A DNA stretch of 64,000 nt, from NCBI RefSeq assembly GCF_000473365.1, contig NZ_KI421517.1:889363-953362 (forward strand), in the 5' to 3' direction. The stretch is from Adhaeribacter aquaticus DSM 16391 (GTDB lineage Bacteria > Bacteroidota > Bacteroidia > Cytophagales > Hymenobacteraceae). A model generated the notes under the pieces. The model worked only from the letters and a program-made list of their open reading frames with translations. It had not been told where the DNA came from and made no database searches. The position numbers were made by a program, and so were the translations under genes. Of this stretch, positions 1 through 8,186 are shown piece by piece (the stretch's first letter is position 1; each line of letters begins with the position of its first letter).

Positions 1-1850
1 CCAACCCTTCATCCAGGTACGATGCGGAAGGCGAAGGTGGAATTATCAATATTATTCTTAAAAAAGAAAGTCAACGGGGCTTTCATGGGCAGGCAGCCGC
101 CAATATTGCTTCTCCTTACCGACTAAATACCTCACTTAATTTAAATTACCGGTACAAGCGCGTTAACTTTTACGGCTCTTATGATCTGCGTCAGGAAAGA
201 AGAACCGGGTACAGCCGGCAAACCCGTTTTACCCAAATTGGCAGTGATATTTCTAACCTGAACCAGTCGTCGAACGAAAGTCGGAACGGCAGTGTATACA
301 CCGTAAAAGTAGGCGCTGACCTGGAACTTACTTCTACGCAAACCCTATCAGCTTCTTTTATTTACCGCAACCATTACTCCCTGGAAGGCGAAAATTTAGT
401 TAACCGGATTACTGGTGCTAATAATAATTTACGGCAATATTATTTCAGGAGCAACGATGAACGGGAGAAAGAATATAATTATGATTATGTATTGGGCTAC
501 CGGAAAGCCTTTGCCCAAAAAGGTCGGGAACTAACCGCTGATTTTGTTTTCTCACCTTCCAATGGTTTAGAAACTCAGAACTTTATTCAGCAAAACCTGG
601 AAACTACACCATCGCCCCGCCTTCAGCAACCAAGAAGTTTTAATAACGAGAATAACTATCAGGTAACAGGCCAACTCGATTACACCGAACCGCTGGGCGA
701 AAAAGGGAAATTGGATGCCGGTTATAAAAGTATTATTACCCACCGCGACGGCGATTACTTTATCCAGAAGCTTAATACTGACGGCCAGAACTGGGTAGAT
801 GTACCCAACAGCACTAACCATTTTGTGCTGGATCAACAGGTGCATTCGCTGTACTCCACCTATGGGAATAGCATAAATAAAACCAGCTACCAGATAGGTG
901 GCCGGGTAGAATATACCAATGTAAAAGGTGAACTTATAAGCAATAACCAGATAGCTCCAGACAGCTCTTACCTAAACTTTTTCCCCAGTATATTTATCAC
1001 GCAGGAACTGAGCAAAAACGACCAGCTTCAGGTAAGCTACACCCGTCGCATTAACCGGCCCGGGTTCGGTAATCTGAATCCTTTTTTAGATTCTATCTCC
1101 GACCCTTTAACTTTTCAGCGGGGCAATCCAGGTTTAAGACCCGAGCTAGCTAATTCATTTGAATTTAGTCAGATACATTACGGTGATAAAGGTTCTATTA
1201 CCGGTACTGCTTTTTACCGCGAAACCAATAACGCCATTCAGGGTTACCGCATAATTTTAGATGCAAACGACCCACGCATTAACGCTAATCAGGTGCTGCG
1301 CCCAGCCAACACACCCGATATAACCTTGATAACTCCTATTAATTTAGGCAGCCGTCGCGCTTTTGGAATAGAACTTACCGCTAACCGTACCTTAACCAGT
1401 TTCTGGAAAATAAACGGCAATATTTCTGGTTTCCGGAACCAGATTAGAGGTGGCAATGCTGGTACAAACCTAAACAATCAGAACTTTAGCTGGACGTCCC
1501 GCTTAAACTCTACCTTTAGCTTCAATAAAGGATTAGACGTACAGGTTTCCGGCTTCTACCGGTCGCCGGTTATATTAGCCCAAGGTACTTTAAGAGCTGT
1601 TTATGCTACCGAAATGGCTTTGAAGAAAGATATTTTAAAGGAGAAGGGAACCATCAATTTACGAGTAACAGATATTTTTAATACCGTTCGGTTTACTACC
1701 CGGCAAAGCGGCGAAAATTTCAATTCTACGAACATGACCAAACTGCAAACCCGATTTGTATTTGTAGGCTTTACCTATCGCTTTGGTAACTTAACCGGCA
1801 AGCGGAAACAATCCGATGACGACGCGGACGATGATGTGTATGAGAATTAA
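1..1850 (+). CDS. TonB-dependent outer-membrane receptor, C-terminal part (5' end outside window)
   Basis: The reading frame is open from base 3 to the stop at 1848-1850, so about 616 residues are visible and the start lies before the window. The first visible residues, NPSSRYDAEGEGGIINIILK, are the hallmark end of a TonB plug domain. The rest is rich in aromatic and Asn residues in alternating strands, as in a 22-strand beta-barrel, and ends with an acidic tail (DDDADDD). It fits the Bacteroidota group of barrel receptors (OMP_b-brl_3 type) that import ligands across the outer membrane with TonB energy. The ligand cannot be told. A TTG-initiated start at 492 would be an artefact because homologous sequence continues upstream. 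No SusD partner follows downstream, so a SusCD polysaccharide pair is not supported here. Confidence 0.9.
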   Translation, partial: NPSSRYDAEGEGGIINIILKKESQRGFHGQAAANIASPYRLNTSLNLNYRYKRVNFYGSYDLRQERRTGYSRQTRFTQIGSDISNLNQSSNESRNGSVYTVKVGADLELTSTQTLSASFIYRNHYSLEGENLVNRITGANNNLRQYYFRSNDEREKEYNYDYVLGYRKAFAQKGRELTADFVFSPSNGLETQNFIQQNLETTPSPRLQQPRSFNNENNYQVTGQLDYTEPLGEKGKLDAGYKSIITHRDGDYFIQKLNTDGQNWVDVPNSTNHFVLDQQVHSLYSTYGNSINKTSYQIGGRVEYTNVKGELISNNQIAPDSSYLNFFPSIFITQELSKNDQLQVSYTRRINRPGFGNLNPFLDSISDPLTFQRGNPGLRPELANSFEFSQIHYGDKGSITGTAFYRETNNAIQGYRIILDANDPRINANQVLRPANTPDITLITPINLGSRRAFGIELTANRTLTSFWKINGNISGFRNQIRGGNAGTNLNNQNFSWTSRLNSTFSFNKGLDVQVSGFYRSPVILAQGTLRAVYATEMALKKDILKEKGTINLRVTDIFNTVRFTTRQSGENFNSTNMTKLQTRFVFVGFTYRFGNLTGKRKQSDDDADDDVYEN

Positions 1851-2383
1851 TAAACTTAGCAGCTTTAATTCATACAAAAGTTTAGAAAGAAAAAATTAAT
1901 ACCAATCAGTTAATGGCACTTTTTCTTTGAAATAAAATTAGTAACCAGGTAAACAGAATCAGCAAGGGTAATAAATTTAACCAGAAAGTATTTAATAGAT
2001 CCAAATAAGACCTTTGGCATAAAACCAATTACCTAGCTTGATAAAGTGAAGGGAACCATCTTTGTCAATAATATTTTTTATTCACATGGGGTAATTTTCA
2101 CCAGAACCACGATCGTGGTATAAGTGGCTAAAGCCAGCCATACTGTTTAACTATTTTACTTATTTACTGATTCTTCTATTTAACTTTTAAAAGTTGCTGC
2201 AGATGGCATCAAATCTATTATTAGCGGCACTTTAATCCTTAAATATTAGACAATAAGCATGTAACTACATGACAAACAGTGGAAAACCCTGTGCATAAAG
2301 AATCTAAATTTAACTTGCATCCTCTTCACGGGGGCTCTACCTTTAACTACCTGAATAAGTCCGCTAACTTAATCTTTGGGAAG
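1851..2383. other. Long intergenic region with a 14-bp palindrome
   Basis: This 533-base AT-rich stretch between the receptor gene and the LysM gene has no convincing coding frame once the LysM start is placed at 2384. The one notable element is a perfect 14-base palindrome, ACCACGATCGTGGT, at 2106-2119. I see no clear terminator hairpin after the receptor stop. Confidence 0.5.
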
Positions 2384-3481
2384 ATGAAGAAAAATAGAAT
2401 GAACTGGTTTTTACATGGCTTCCTTTTAATCTTTTTCTTTACCGCTACTTCCTGGGCACAGGTTCCGGCCTCCGGGCCAGGATATCACTTGGTAGTAAAG
2501 GGAGACACTTATTATCAGTTAGCAAAACGATACCAGATCCCCCTGGATAGTCTCTTTGCATGGAATGGCAAAGCCTTACAGATCGGTAGTGTTATTCGGG
2601 TAGTAACCAATACAAGCCCATCTGCTGCTACTGACCCAGAACCTGCTACTACGGAGGAAGCATTCCTGGCAGATCAAGTTCCAACCTCAGTACCCGAACC
2701 ACAACCTGCCACACCTGTTACTACTCAAACAACAGCCAAATACGCGAAAGCCAATAAACAGGCCCAACGGATTTTAATAATCCCATTCGATCCGCACCTC
2801 TATTTCTCAGATGCCGATAATGACATTGCTCTCCAATCGAAAATTCCGCGCCAGCATATTCGTTATATTTTCCGGAGCCAGCTAAATGCTTATTTAAAAC
2901 CGGAAGGCTATGAAAATATTAATCTAATTGGCGGCGCATTTCACGATAGTACGGCAGAAGCTGCTAAGATTTATAAATCTTTAAGTTATAACTACCAGCG
3001 TGTTACGAAGTCTAAATTTTATACAGACCCTTTGCCTCAAAAAACAGCTACGAACAATTGGCTACAAAAACAGAAAGAAAAGCTTAAAGCTGCTTCTGGA
3101 ACACCCAAAAGCCCCGCAGTATCTCAGGATGACAGCAAGTACTATGGTGTACAGGTAAAGGACTCTTCTTTATACACGTATTTTAATACCCAGTATGCTG
3201 TAGATTATTACCTGTTTATTAATCAATTTGAAATTCACACCGACTATACCAGTTGCCTGGATCGGGTAACTAAAAATTTCGTCCGGGATTTTGTTGTTCA
3301 TTATACCATATTGACTAATGAAGGGGAAATAATTGCAGGTAATAAACTGCGGATACCTTATGTTTCTAACATAAACGACATTAACCGGATTGTGTGGGAT
3401 AACCTTACTAAGATGGCGCAACGCATTATGCAGGACCTGCCCCGGCCCCAATCTGTTAGTACAACTGCATTAAGTAACTAA
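2384..3481 (+). CDS. Exported LysM-domain protein
   Basis: The protein has 365 residues. I place the start at ATG 2384 rather than GTG 2279 because it opens a classic signal peptide (MKKNRMNWFLHGFLLIFFF, cleavage near SWA-Q) and GGGAAG lies just before it. One LysM domain follows at about residues 34-76 (YHLVVKGDTYYQLAKRYQIP and a G..IRV end), which binds peptidoglycan or related glycans. A Pro/Thr-rich linker spans about 80-120. The C-terminal 240 residues start with QRILIIPFDPHLYFSDADND and I cannot assign them to a named domain. It is probably a periplasmic or surface cell-wall-bound protein. It stands alone, convergent with the next gene. Confidence 0.8.
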   Translation: MKKNRMNWFLHGFLLIFFFTATSWAQVPASGPGYHLVVKGDTYYQLAKRYQIPLDSLFAWNGKALQIGSVIRVVTNTSPSAATDPEPATTEEAFLADQVPTSVPEPQPATPVTTQTTAKYAKANKQAQRILIIPFDPHLYFSDADNDIALQSKIPRQHIRYIFRSQLNAYLKPEGYENINLIGGAFHDSTAEAAKIYKSLSYNYQRVTKSKFYTDPLPQKTATNNWLQKQKEKLKAASGTPKSPAVSQDDSKYYGVQVKDSSLYTYFNTQYAVDYYLFINQFEIHTDYTSCLDRVTKNFVRDFVVHYTILTNEGEIIAGNKLRIPYVSNINDINRIVWDNLTKMAQRIMQDLPRPQSVSTTALSN

Positions 3482-3570
3482 GCTTTAGGAGTATTGTTTA
3501 AAATTTAATTACCTCCTTATCTCATCAGGAGGCTCCTGGAATAAATGGACTTACTACAGATATAGGTTGT

Positions 3571-4743
3571 TTAAAATAAATTTGTTTGACTACCCGGCAG
3601 CCCATCTTTATTACTTCCGTGTAGTTTATAAAATACAAAAACATTATCCGTTATAACTTTTACCTGCTTATTGTTTTGGTCTACTAAATTAATCCGGCCA
3701 AGCTCTTTTAACATTTTAAAAGCTGTCGAGTAATTTTTTTTGCTATAAGGTGTTCCGGCCCCATGCTCCTCGTAAACCTCCTGAATGGTTTTATAATGGA
3801 ACCGGCTTTTGCTTTGGGCTAACTCTTCTACCAGGTTTTCCAGGCAGTATTTATTAATTTGTTTAAAGAAGCCGGGTATAGTTGGTGCTACGTCCTGTAA
3901 GTTTGCCCCCATCAGCGGCACTTCATCTTCCTGCAAATCGCTATACTGTTGTAGCCTTTCCTTAAAAGCCAGGTAAACAGGTTTTGCCTGAGAAGCAAAC
4001 AGCAGGTAGTAGTCGGCCTGATTTTTATCAGGATGATTAATTTTAAAAGAAAGGGTATGGTAGTTTAAATCTGAAAAAATAGCTTCTAATTTAGTTATTA
4101 GCAGTTGCTCTCTTCGTTTAATACTCTTTTCAGATTTGAATGCTGTTTTAGAGGCAGAAATTCGGGACGTTAAAAAGTATTGATCCTCTTTTTCACCCTC
4201 ATTAGCCAATAAGGTAGCTTTTAATTTAGTAGGGCTAAAAATAAAAAAGAAATCAGCGGCCCATTTATCAGGTTCTAAACCTGCCAATAATTTCTGACTA
4301 TAACCACTACTGAAAGGGTCCATACACACCAATGCCGGATGTTGCTTATTGAGCAGTTCTAATAAATCCGCTTGACTAGCCTCTTCATCTAAATAAGCAA
4401 GTGCGTCAGCTAACGGGTTATCTTCTGCCGCCTCTTCAAGATTTGCTTTAATCTTTACAAGATTGTTTTTATTAGGATCGTGCAGAAATACCTGAACCTG
4501 ATCAGCAGCAATCTGGCCGGCTTTCAAAGTATCAAATAATTGAAGAACCGCAGCAGGATTTCCTTCCTTATCGTACCCAGCTCCAGTATTAAGATCCAGA
4601 AAAAGCTTCTTTTTTGCAGCAACTCCAGGGTTATGATGATGCTGCTCCAGCCATACTTTAAAAAAAGGCAATAGTATTTCTGTTTTTATCTCAGAAGCAT
4701 TACGCCTAATCTTAAAAAAATCACCTAGCTGTAGTAAAGACAT
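3571..4743 (-). CDS. Three-Cys-motif partner (TcmP)-like protein
   Basis: The 390-residue cytoplasmic protein has no signal peptide. Its start region (KTEILLPFFKVWLEQH), then FLDLNTGAGYDKEGNPAAVL near residues 48-68, then CMDPFSSGY near 140 match the layout of the TcmP family, which reads K.EIL..Y...W, then D.FAG.G, then DPFG. The fold resembles SAM-dependent methyltransferases, but the glycine motif here is altered. A winged-helix-like tail (TIQEVYEEHGAGTPYSKKNY) follows. TcmP proteins usually sit beside a three-cysteine radical-SAM-like partner of the phage Gp37/Gp68 type. None is seen nearby, so this is an orphan copy. A terminator separates it from ettA upstream. Function unknown. Family call fairly sure, activity not. 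Confidence 0.7.
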   Translation of the reverse strand: MSLLQLGDFFKIRRNASEIKTEILLPFFKVWLEQHHHNPGVAAKKKLFLDLNTGAGYDKEGNPAAVLQLFDTLKAGQIAADQVQVFLHDPNKNNLVKIKANLEEAAEDNPLADALAYLDEEASQADLLELLNKQHPALVCMDPFSSGYSQKLLAGLEPDKWAADFFFIFSPTKLKATLLANEGEKEDQYFLTSRISASKTAFKSEKSIKRREQLLITKLEAIFSDLNYHTLSFKINHPDKNQADYYLLFASQAKPVYLAFKERLQQYSDLQEDEVPLMGANLQDVAPTIPGFFKQINKYCLENLVEELAQSKSRFHYKTIQEVYEEHGAGTPYSKKNYSTAFKMLKELGRINLVDQNNKQVKVITDNVFVFYKLHGSNKDGLPGSQTNLF

Positions 4744-4830
4744 TTATTTAACAAGATTTTACTTTAGATATTTTACTTCAACAAATTAAACATAACCAGT
4801 TGTTCAATGGCAGAAGTAATTTCAGCATAA

Positions 4831-4858
4831 AAAAGGCAGCTCATAAAGGCTGCCTTTT
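4831..4858 (-). terminator. Intrinsic terminator after ettA
   Basis: The arms AAAAGGCAGC (4831-4840) and GCTGCCTTTT (4849-4858) form a 10-bp stem with an 8-base loop and a T run on the minus strand. It sits 26 bases after the ettA stop and before the tcmP-like start, so it separates the two genes. Confidence 0.8.
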
Positions 4859-4884
4859 AATATATTATGCTCCAGAACTTATTA

Positions 4885-6549
4885 TTAATCTACTAATTTT
4901 TTATACCGGATACGTTTTGGTTCCACATCACCCAGGCGTTTGCGTTTAGCTTCTTCGTAGTCCGAGAAGTTTCCTTCAAACCAAACCACCTGCGACTCGC
5001 CTTCAAACGCCAAAATGTGAGTAGCAATCCGGTCCAGGAACCAACGGTCGTGGGAAATAACGACAGCACAACCAGCAAAGTTTTCAAGGGCATCTTCCAG
5101 TGCCCGGATAGCATTTACATCCAAGTCATTGGTTGGCTCATCGAGCAGTAACAAGTTGGCTCCTTGTTTTAAGGTCATAGCCAGGTGCACCCGGTTACGC
5201 TCCCCACCCGATAATACGCCTACTTTTTTCTCCTGGTCCGAACCTGTAAAGTTAAACCTACCAACATAGGCCCTGGAGTTTATTTGGCGACCAGCTAAGA
5301 GCATGGTTTCAGTTCCGCCCGAAATAGTTTCGAAAACTGATTTGTTAGGATCCAGGGATTCATGTTGCTGATCTACGTAAGCTACTTCTACCGTTGGCCC
5401 AACTGTTACCGTACCGGCATCGGGTTTATCGCGGCCGGTAACTAACCGAAATAAGGTGGATTTACCCGCTCCGTTTGGCCCAATAATACCTACAATACCA
5501 GCTGGCGGTAACGAGAAGGATAAATTCTCAAATAATAATTTATCGCCGAAAGCTTTGCTCAACCCTTCAGCCTCAATTACTAAATTTCCTAAACGCGGAC
5601 CATCCGGAATAAATAACTCCAGTTTTTGTTCTTTCTCTTTTGCTTCTTCGCTGGCTAATTTCTCGTAGTTACCTAAACGGGCTTTAGACTTTGCCTGACG
5701 AGCCTTAGGCGACATACGGGCCCACTCCAACTCGCGCTGTAATGTTTTCTGACGTTTGCTTTCCTGCTTTTCTTCTTTTGCTAACCGGTTAGCTTTTTGC
5801 TCTAACCAGCTGGTATAATTTCCTTTCCACGGAATACCTTCGCCGCGGTCTAATTCTAGAATCCAGCCGGCCACTTTATCCAGGAAGTACCGGTCGTGGG
5901 TAACGGCAATTACCGTTCCTTTGTATTGCTGTAAGTGCTGCTCCAACCATAACACCGATTCAGCATCCAGGTGGTTGGTAGGCTCATCCAGTAATAATAC
6001 ATCCGGCTCTTGTAATAGTAGGCGGCACAACGCCACCCGCCGCTTTTCACCTCCCGATAAATTACCAATAACAGCCTCGCCTGGTGGTGTGCGGAGCGCA
6101 TCCATGGCCCGTTCTAATTTGCTGTCTAGTTCCCAGGCGCCAAAATGGTCCAGTTTTTCCTGCACCTCGCCCTGACGGGTTAACAATTTATCATAGTCGG
6201 CATCCGGATCGGCAAAGGCTTCGTTTATTTCGTCAAACTCCTTTAATAAGGCCACTACTTCGGCCACCCCTTCTTCCACTATTTCCTTAACCGTTTTAGT
6301 GGGGTCTAATTGTGGTTCCTGCTCCAGGTAACCTACCGTATATCCCTGCGAAAAGGCAACTTCGCCCTGGTAAGCTTTATCTACGCCGGCAATAATTTTA
6401 AGTAAACTAGATTTACCCGAACCGTTTAAACCCAGTACTCCAATTTTTGCTCCGTAAAAGAAAGAAAGGTAAATATTCTTAAGAACTTGTTTCTGAGGCG
6501 GATAAATTTTATTTACCCCCGCCATCGAAAATATTATGGTTTCACTCAT
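4885..6549 (-). CDS. ettA: Energy-dependent translational throttle protein EttA (ABC-F ATPase)
   Basis: The 554-residue soluble protein has two ABC ATPase domains and no membrane segments, as expected for ABC-F. Walker A motifs are GLNGSGKSS (about 40-48) and GPNGAGKST (about 357-365). The signatures are LSGGEKRRV (about 164) and LSGGERNRV. Each is followed by LLLDEPTN(H/D)LD. Between the domains is the basic linker ELEWARMSPKARQAKSKARL, which is characteristic of EttA. EttA binds the ribosomal E site and gates the first peptide bond according to the ATP/ADP ratio. Length matches the family (about 555). Starts at ATG 6549, single gene, divergent from the DUF349 gene. Confidence 0.95.
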   Translation of the reverse strand: MSETIIFSMAGVNKIYPPQKQVLKNIYLSFFYGAKIGVLGLNGSGKSSLLKIIAGVDKAYQGEVAFSQGYTVGYLEQEPQLDPTKTVKEIVEEGVAEVVALLKEFDEINEAFADPDADYDKLLTRQGEVQEKLDHFGAWELDSKLERAMDALRTPPGEAVIGNLSGGEKRRVALCRLLLQEPDVLLLDEPTNHLDAESVLWLEQHLQQYKGTVIAVTHDRYFLDKVAGWILELDRGEGIPWKGNYTSWLEQKANRLAKEEKQESKRQKTLQRELEWARMSPKARQAKSKARLGNYEKLASEEAKEKEQKLELFIPDGPRLGNLVIEAEGLSKAFGDKLLFENLSFSLPPAGIVGIIGPNGAGKSTLFRLVTGRDKPDAGTVTVGPTVEVAYVDQQHESLDPNKSVFETISGGTETMLLAGRQINSRAYVGRFNFTGSDQEKKVGVLSGGERNRVHLAMTLKQGANLLLLDEPTNDLDVNAIRALEDALENFAGCAVVISHDRWFLDRIATHILAFEGESQVVWFEGNFSDYEEAKRKRLGDVEPKRIRYKKLVD

Positions 6550-6745
6550 ATAATAGCTATCGTTCTAAGTATAAACTAAATATCAAAAATAAATGCGCAA
6601 CAAATTTAAGCTACTTATAGGCAGGAAAGAAAGGATATAATAACTTTGACAACAACTTTTTAACCAACAATAAGTATATTCTAACGCCTATATTACAGGT
6701 AGGCAACTTTGGCAAATATCGGAAATATTCTCACGTTTTCGGTTT

Positions 6746-6772
6746 TTGAAACTAGAGAAAGTAGTAAACTTG
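6746..6772 (+). promoter_or_regulatory. Likely Bacteroidota-type promoter for the DUF349 gene
   Basis: TTG at 6746-6748 is followed after 16 bases by TAAACTTG (6765-6772). This is close to the Bacteroidota -33 TTTG and -7 TAnnTTTG pattern and lies 27 bases before the start codon. The -7 box has one mismatch. Confidence 0.45.
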
Positions 6773-6798
6773 TGAAATTTTTAGTTTAATCCAATTAA

Positions 6799-8085
6799 AT
6801 GGAAAATAAAGACTATCTAGAAGAGGCCCGGAAGTACGGATATATACAGGAAAATCAGGTGTGGTTGAAACCATTCATGAACTTTCCGGCCAGACAAGTT
6901 GGCGAAGTGAAGGACGTGGAAGAAGAATCGCTGCAATACTTTGCTTATCGTTTCGAAACGTTTCGTGAAAAAGTAAATGCGCTTTTAAAGAAAATTGAAG
7001 AATCTGAAAATAAAGGTTCGTTCCTGATGAAGGTAATGCACCTGAAAGAACAGGTAGAAAAATACGATGCGCTAGGCGATTTTGAAGGTGTTTATAACCA
7101 GCTTACACAAGCCGAAAACGAAATAAAAGCTTCAATCAGCCGCAACCGCGATAAAAACCTGGCGGCCAAAATAGCTTTGATAACCGAAGCAGAAACCCTG
7201 CAGGACAGTGTAGACTGGAAAGGAACCACTGAGAAACTAAAGGAACTCCGCCTGAACTGGATAAAGACCGGCCCGGTAGATAAAGCCATTGCCGAAGAAA
7301 TTGAAGTTCGTTTCCGAAATGCCGTAGAAAACTTTTTTACCCGTAAAAAAGAGTTTTTTGAGGATAAGCAGAGCATGCTTAACCGCATACTGGATAAATA
7401 TAAAGATTTAATTGCTAAATCGGAGGCTGTTCAGAATTCTGATGATTGGGAAGGTACTACCCAAAAATTAAAAGAATTCCAGCAGCAATGGAAAGAAATT
7501 GGGGGTAACCTGCCACGTAAAACATCTAACGATCTTTGGAATAAATTCCGGAAAGCTCATAACCATTTCTTCGACCGGCTGAAAGAACATATTAACCAGA
7601 CTAAAAATGAATCCAAAGATCGGTACTTTGAGGATAATTTAAGCCGCAAACGCAAACTGGCCGAGGAGGCTGAAGGTTTACTTACCGTAGACATACAACA
7701 AGCTGTACCCAAGGCTAAAGAGTTACAAGCCGCCTGGAAAAAGGTAGGTCCGGTAAAAGGCGAAGAATCTGATAAACTTTGGGAGCGCTTTATAGTGGCC
7801 TGTGATAAGGTATTTGAACTTAGTAGTCTGGAGCACTATTTGCGTAAGCGGAACTTAGCTGGTAAAGCCAACCCAGCCGAACAAAATCACGCCCGAATGA
7901 ATGCTTTGCGCGATTTTATTAAATCCGATAAACAGGAACTGGAAGTATTGGAAACCAACTTAGGCAAGTTGGCCGATACGCCAGGCAATGAAGCTTTCCG
8001 AAGCATGTTGCAAGGCAAAATCAAGAACTTTAACAGAAAGATAAAAACGAAACAAGAACTTATTGAGATGTTAAAGACTCAGTAA
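6799..8085 (+). CDS. DUF349 domain-containing protein
   Basis: The 428-residue protein is highly charged and helical and lacks a signal peptide. It carries at least three DUF349 repeats recognised by the recurring pattern DW..T..KL+EL...W...G: DWKGTTEKLKELRLNWIKTG (about 136-155), DWEGTTQKLKEFQQQWKEIG (about 216-235) and ELQAAWKKVGPVKGEESDKL (about 308-327). The C-terminal part (DFIKSDKQELEVLETNLGKL) is coiled coil. DUF349 proteins are widespread in Bacteroidota. Their role is not established, although distant homology with ribosome- or RNA-associated factors has been suggested. Single gene with its own promoter and a shared terminator downstream. Confidence 0.9.
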   Translation: MENKDYLEEARKYGYIQENQVWLKPFMNFPARQVGEVKDVEEESLQYFAYRFETFREKVNALLKKIEESENKGSFLMKVMHLKEQVEKYDALGDFEGVYNQLTQAENEIKASISRNRDKNLAAKIALITEAETLQDSVDWKGTTEKLKELRLNWIKTGPVDKAIAEEIEVRFRNAVENFFTRKKEFFEDKQSMLNRILDKYKDLIAKSEAVQNSDDWEGTTQKLKEFQQQWKEIGGNLPRKTSNDLWNKFRKAHNHFFDRLKEHINQTKNESKDRYFEDNLSRKRKLAEEAEGLLTVDIQQAVPKAKELQAAWKKVGPVKGEESDKLWERFIVACDKVFELSSLEHYLRKRNLAGKANPAEQNHARMNALRDFIKSDKQELEVLETNLGKLADTPGNEAFRSMLQGKIKNFNRKIKTKQELIEMLKTQ

Positions 8086-8127
8086 AGTTTAGCTGAAAAT
8101 ACTTTTTACCTTATCCGTAAGAGCATT

Positions 8128-8157
8128 AAAAAAGCAGGTTAATTAACCTGCTTTTTT
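8128..8157. terminator. Bidirectional terminator between convergent genes
   Basis: A perfect 30-base palindrome with arms AAAAAAGCAGGTTAA (8128-8142) and TTAACCTGCTTTTTT (8143-8157) has A and T runs on both sides. It can end transcription of both the DUF349 gene and the T9SS gene that faces it. Confidence 0.85.
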
Positions 8158-8186
8158 ATTTAGATAGCTTATAATTCGTACTTAAA

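Noticed and set aside
492-1850. A receptor gene starting at TTG 492
   Set aside because: Clear plug-domain homology runs upstream to the window edge in the same frame, so the gene begins outside the window.
2279-2383. GTG start of the LysM gene at 2279
   Set aside because: The signal peptide begins at ATG 2384, and the extra 35 residues look non-coding.
3511-3538. CCTCCTTATC...AGGAGG hairpin after the LysM gene
   Set aside because: The arms are short (6-7 bases) and have no T run, so it does not qualify as a terminator.
4893-5114. Minus-strand frame inside ettA reading MLSGHWKMPLK
   Set aside because: It overlaps the well-supported EttA gene fully in another frame and matches no family.
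5921-6290. Plus-strand frames overlapping ettA
   Set aside because: They are antisense shadows of a conserved ABC-F gene with unusual residue composition.
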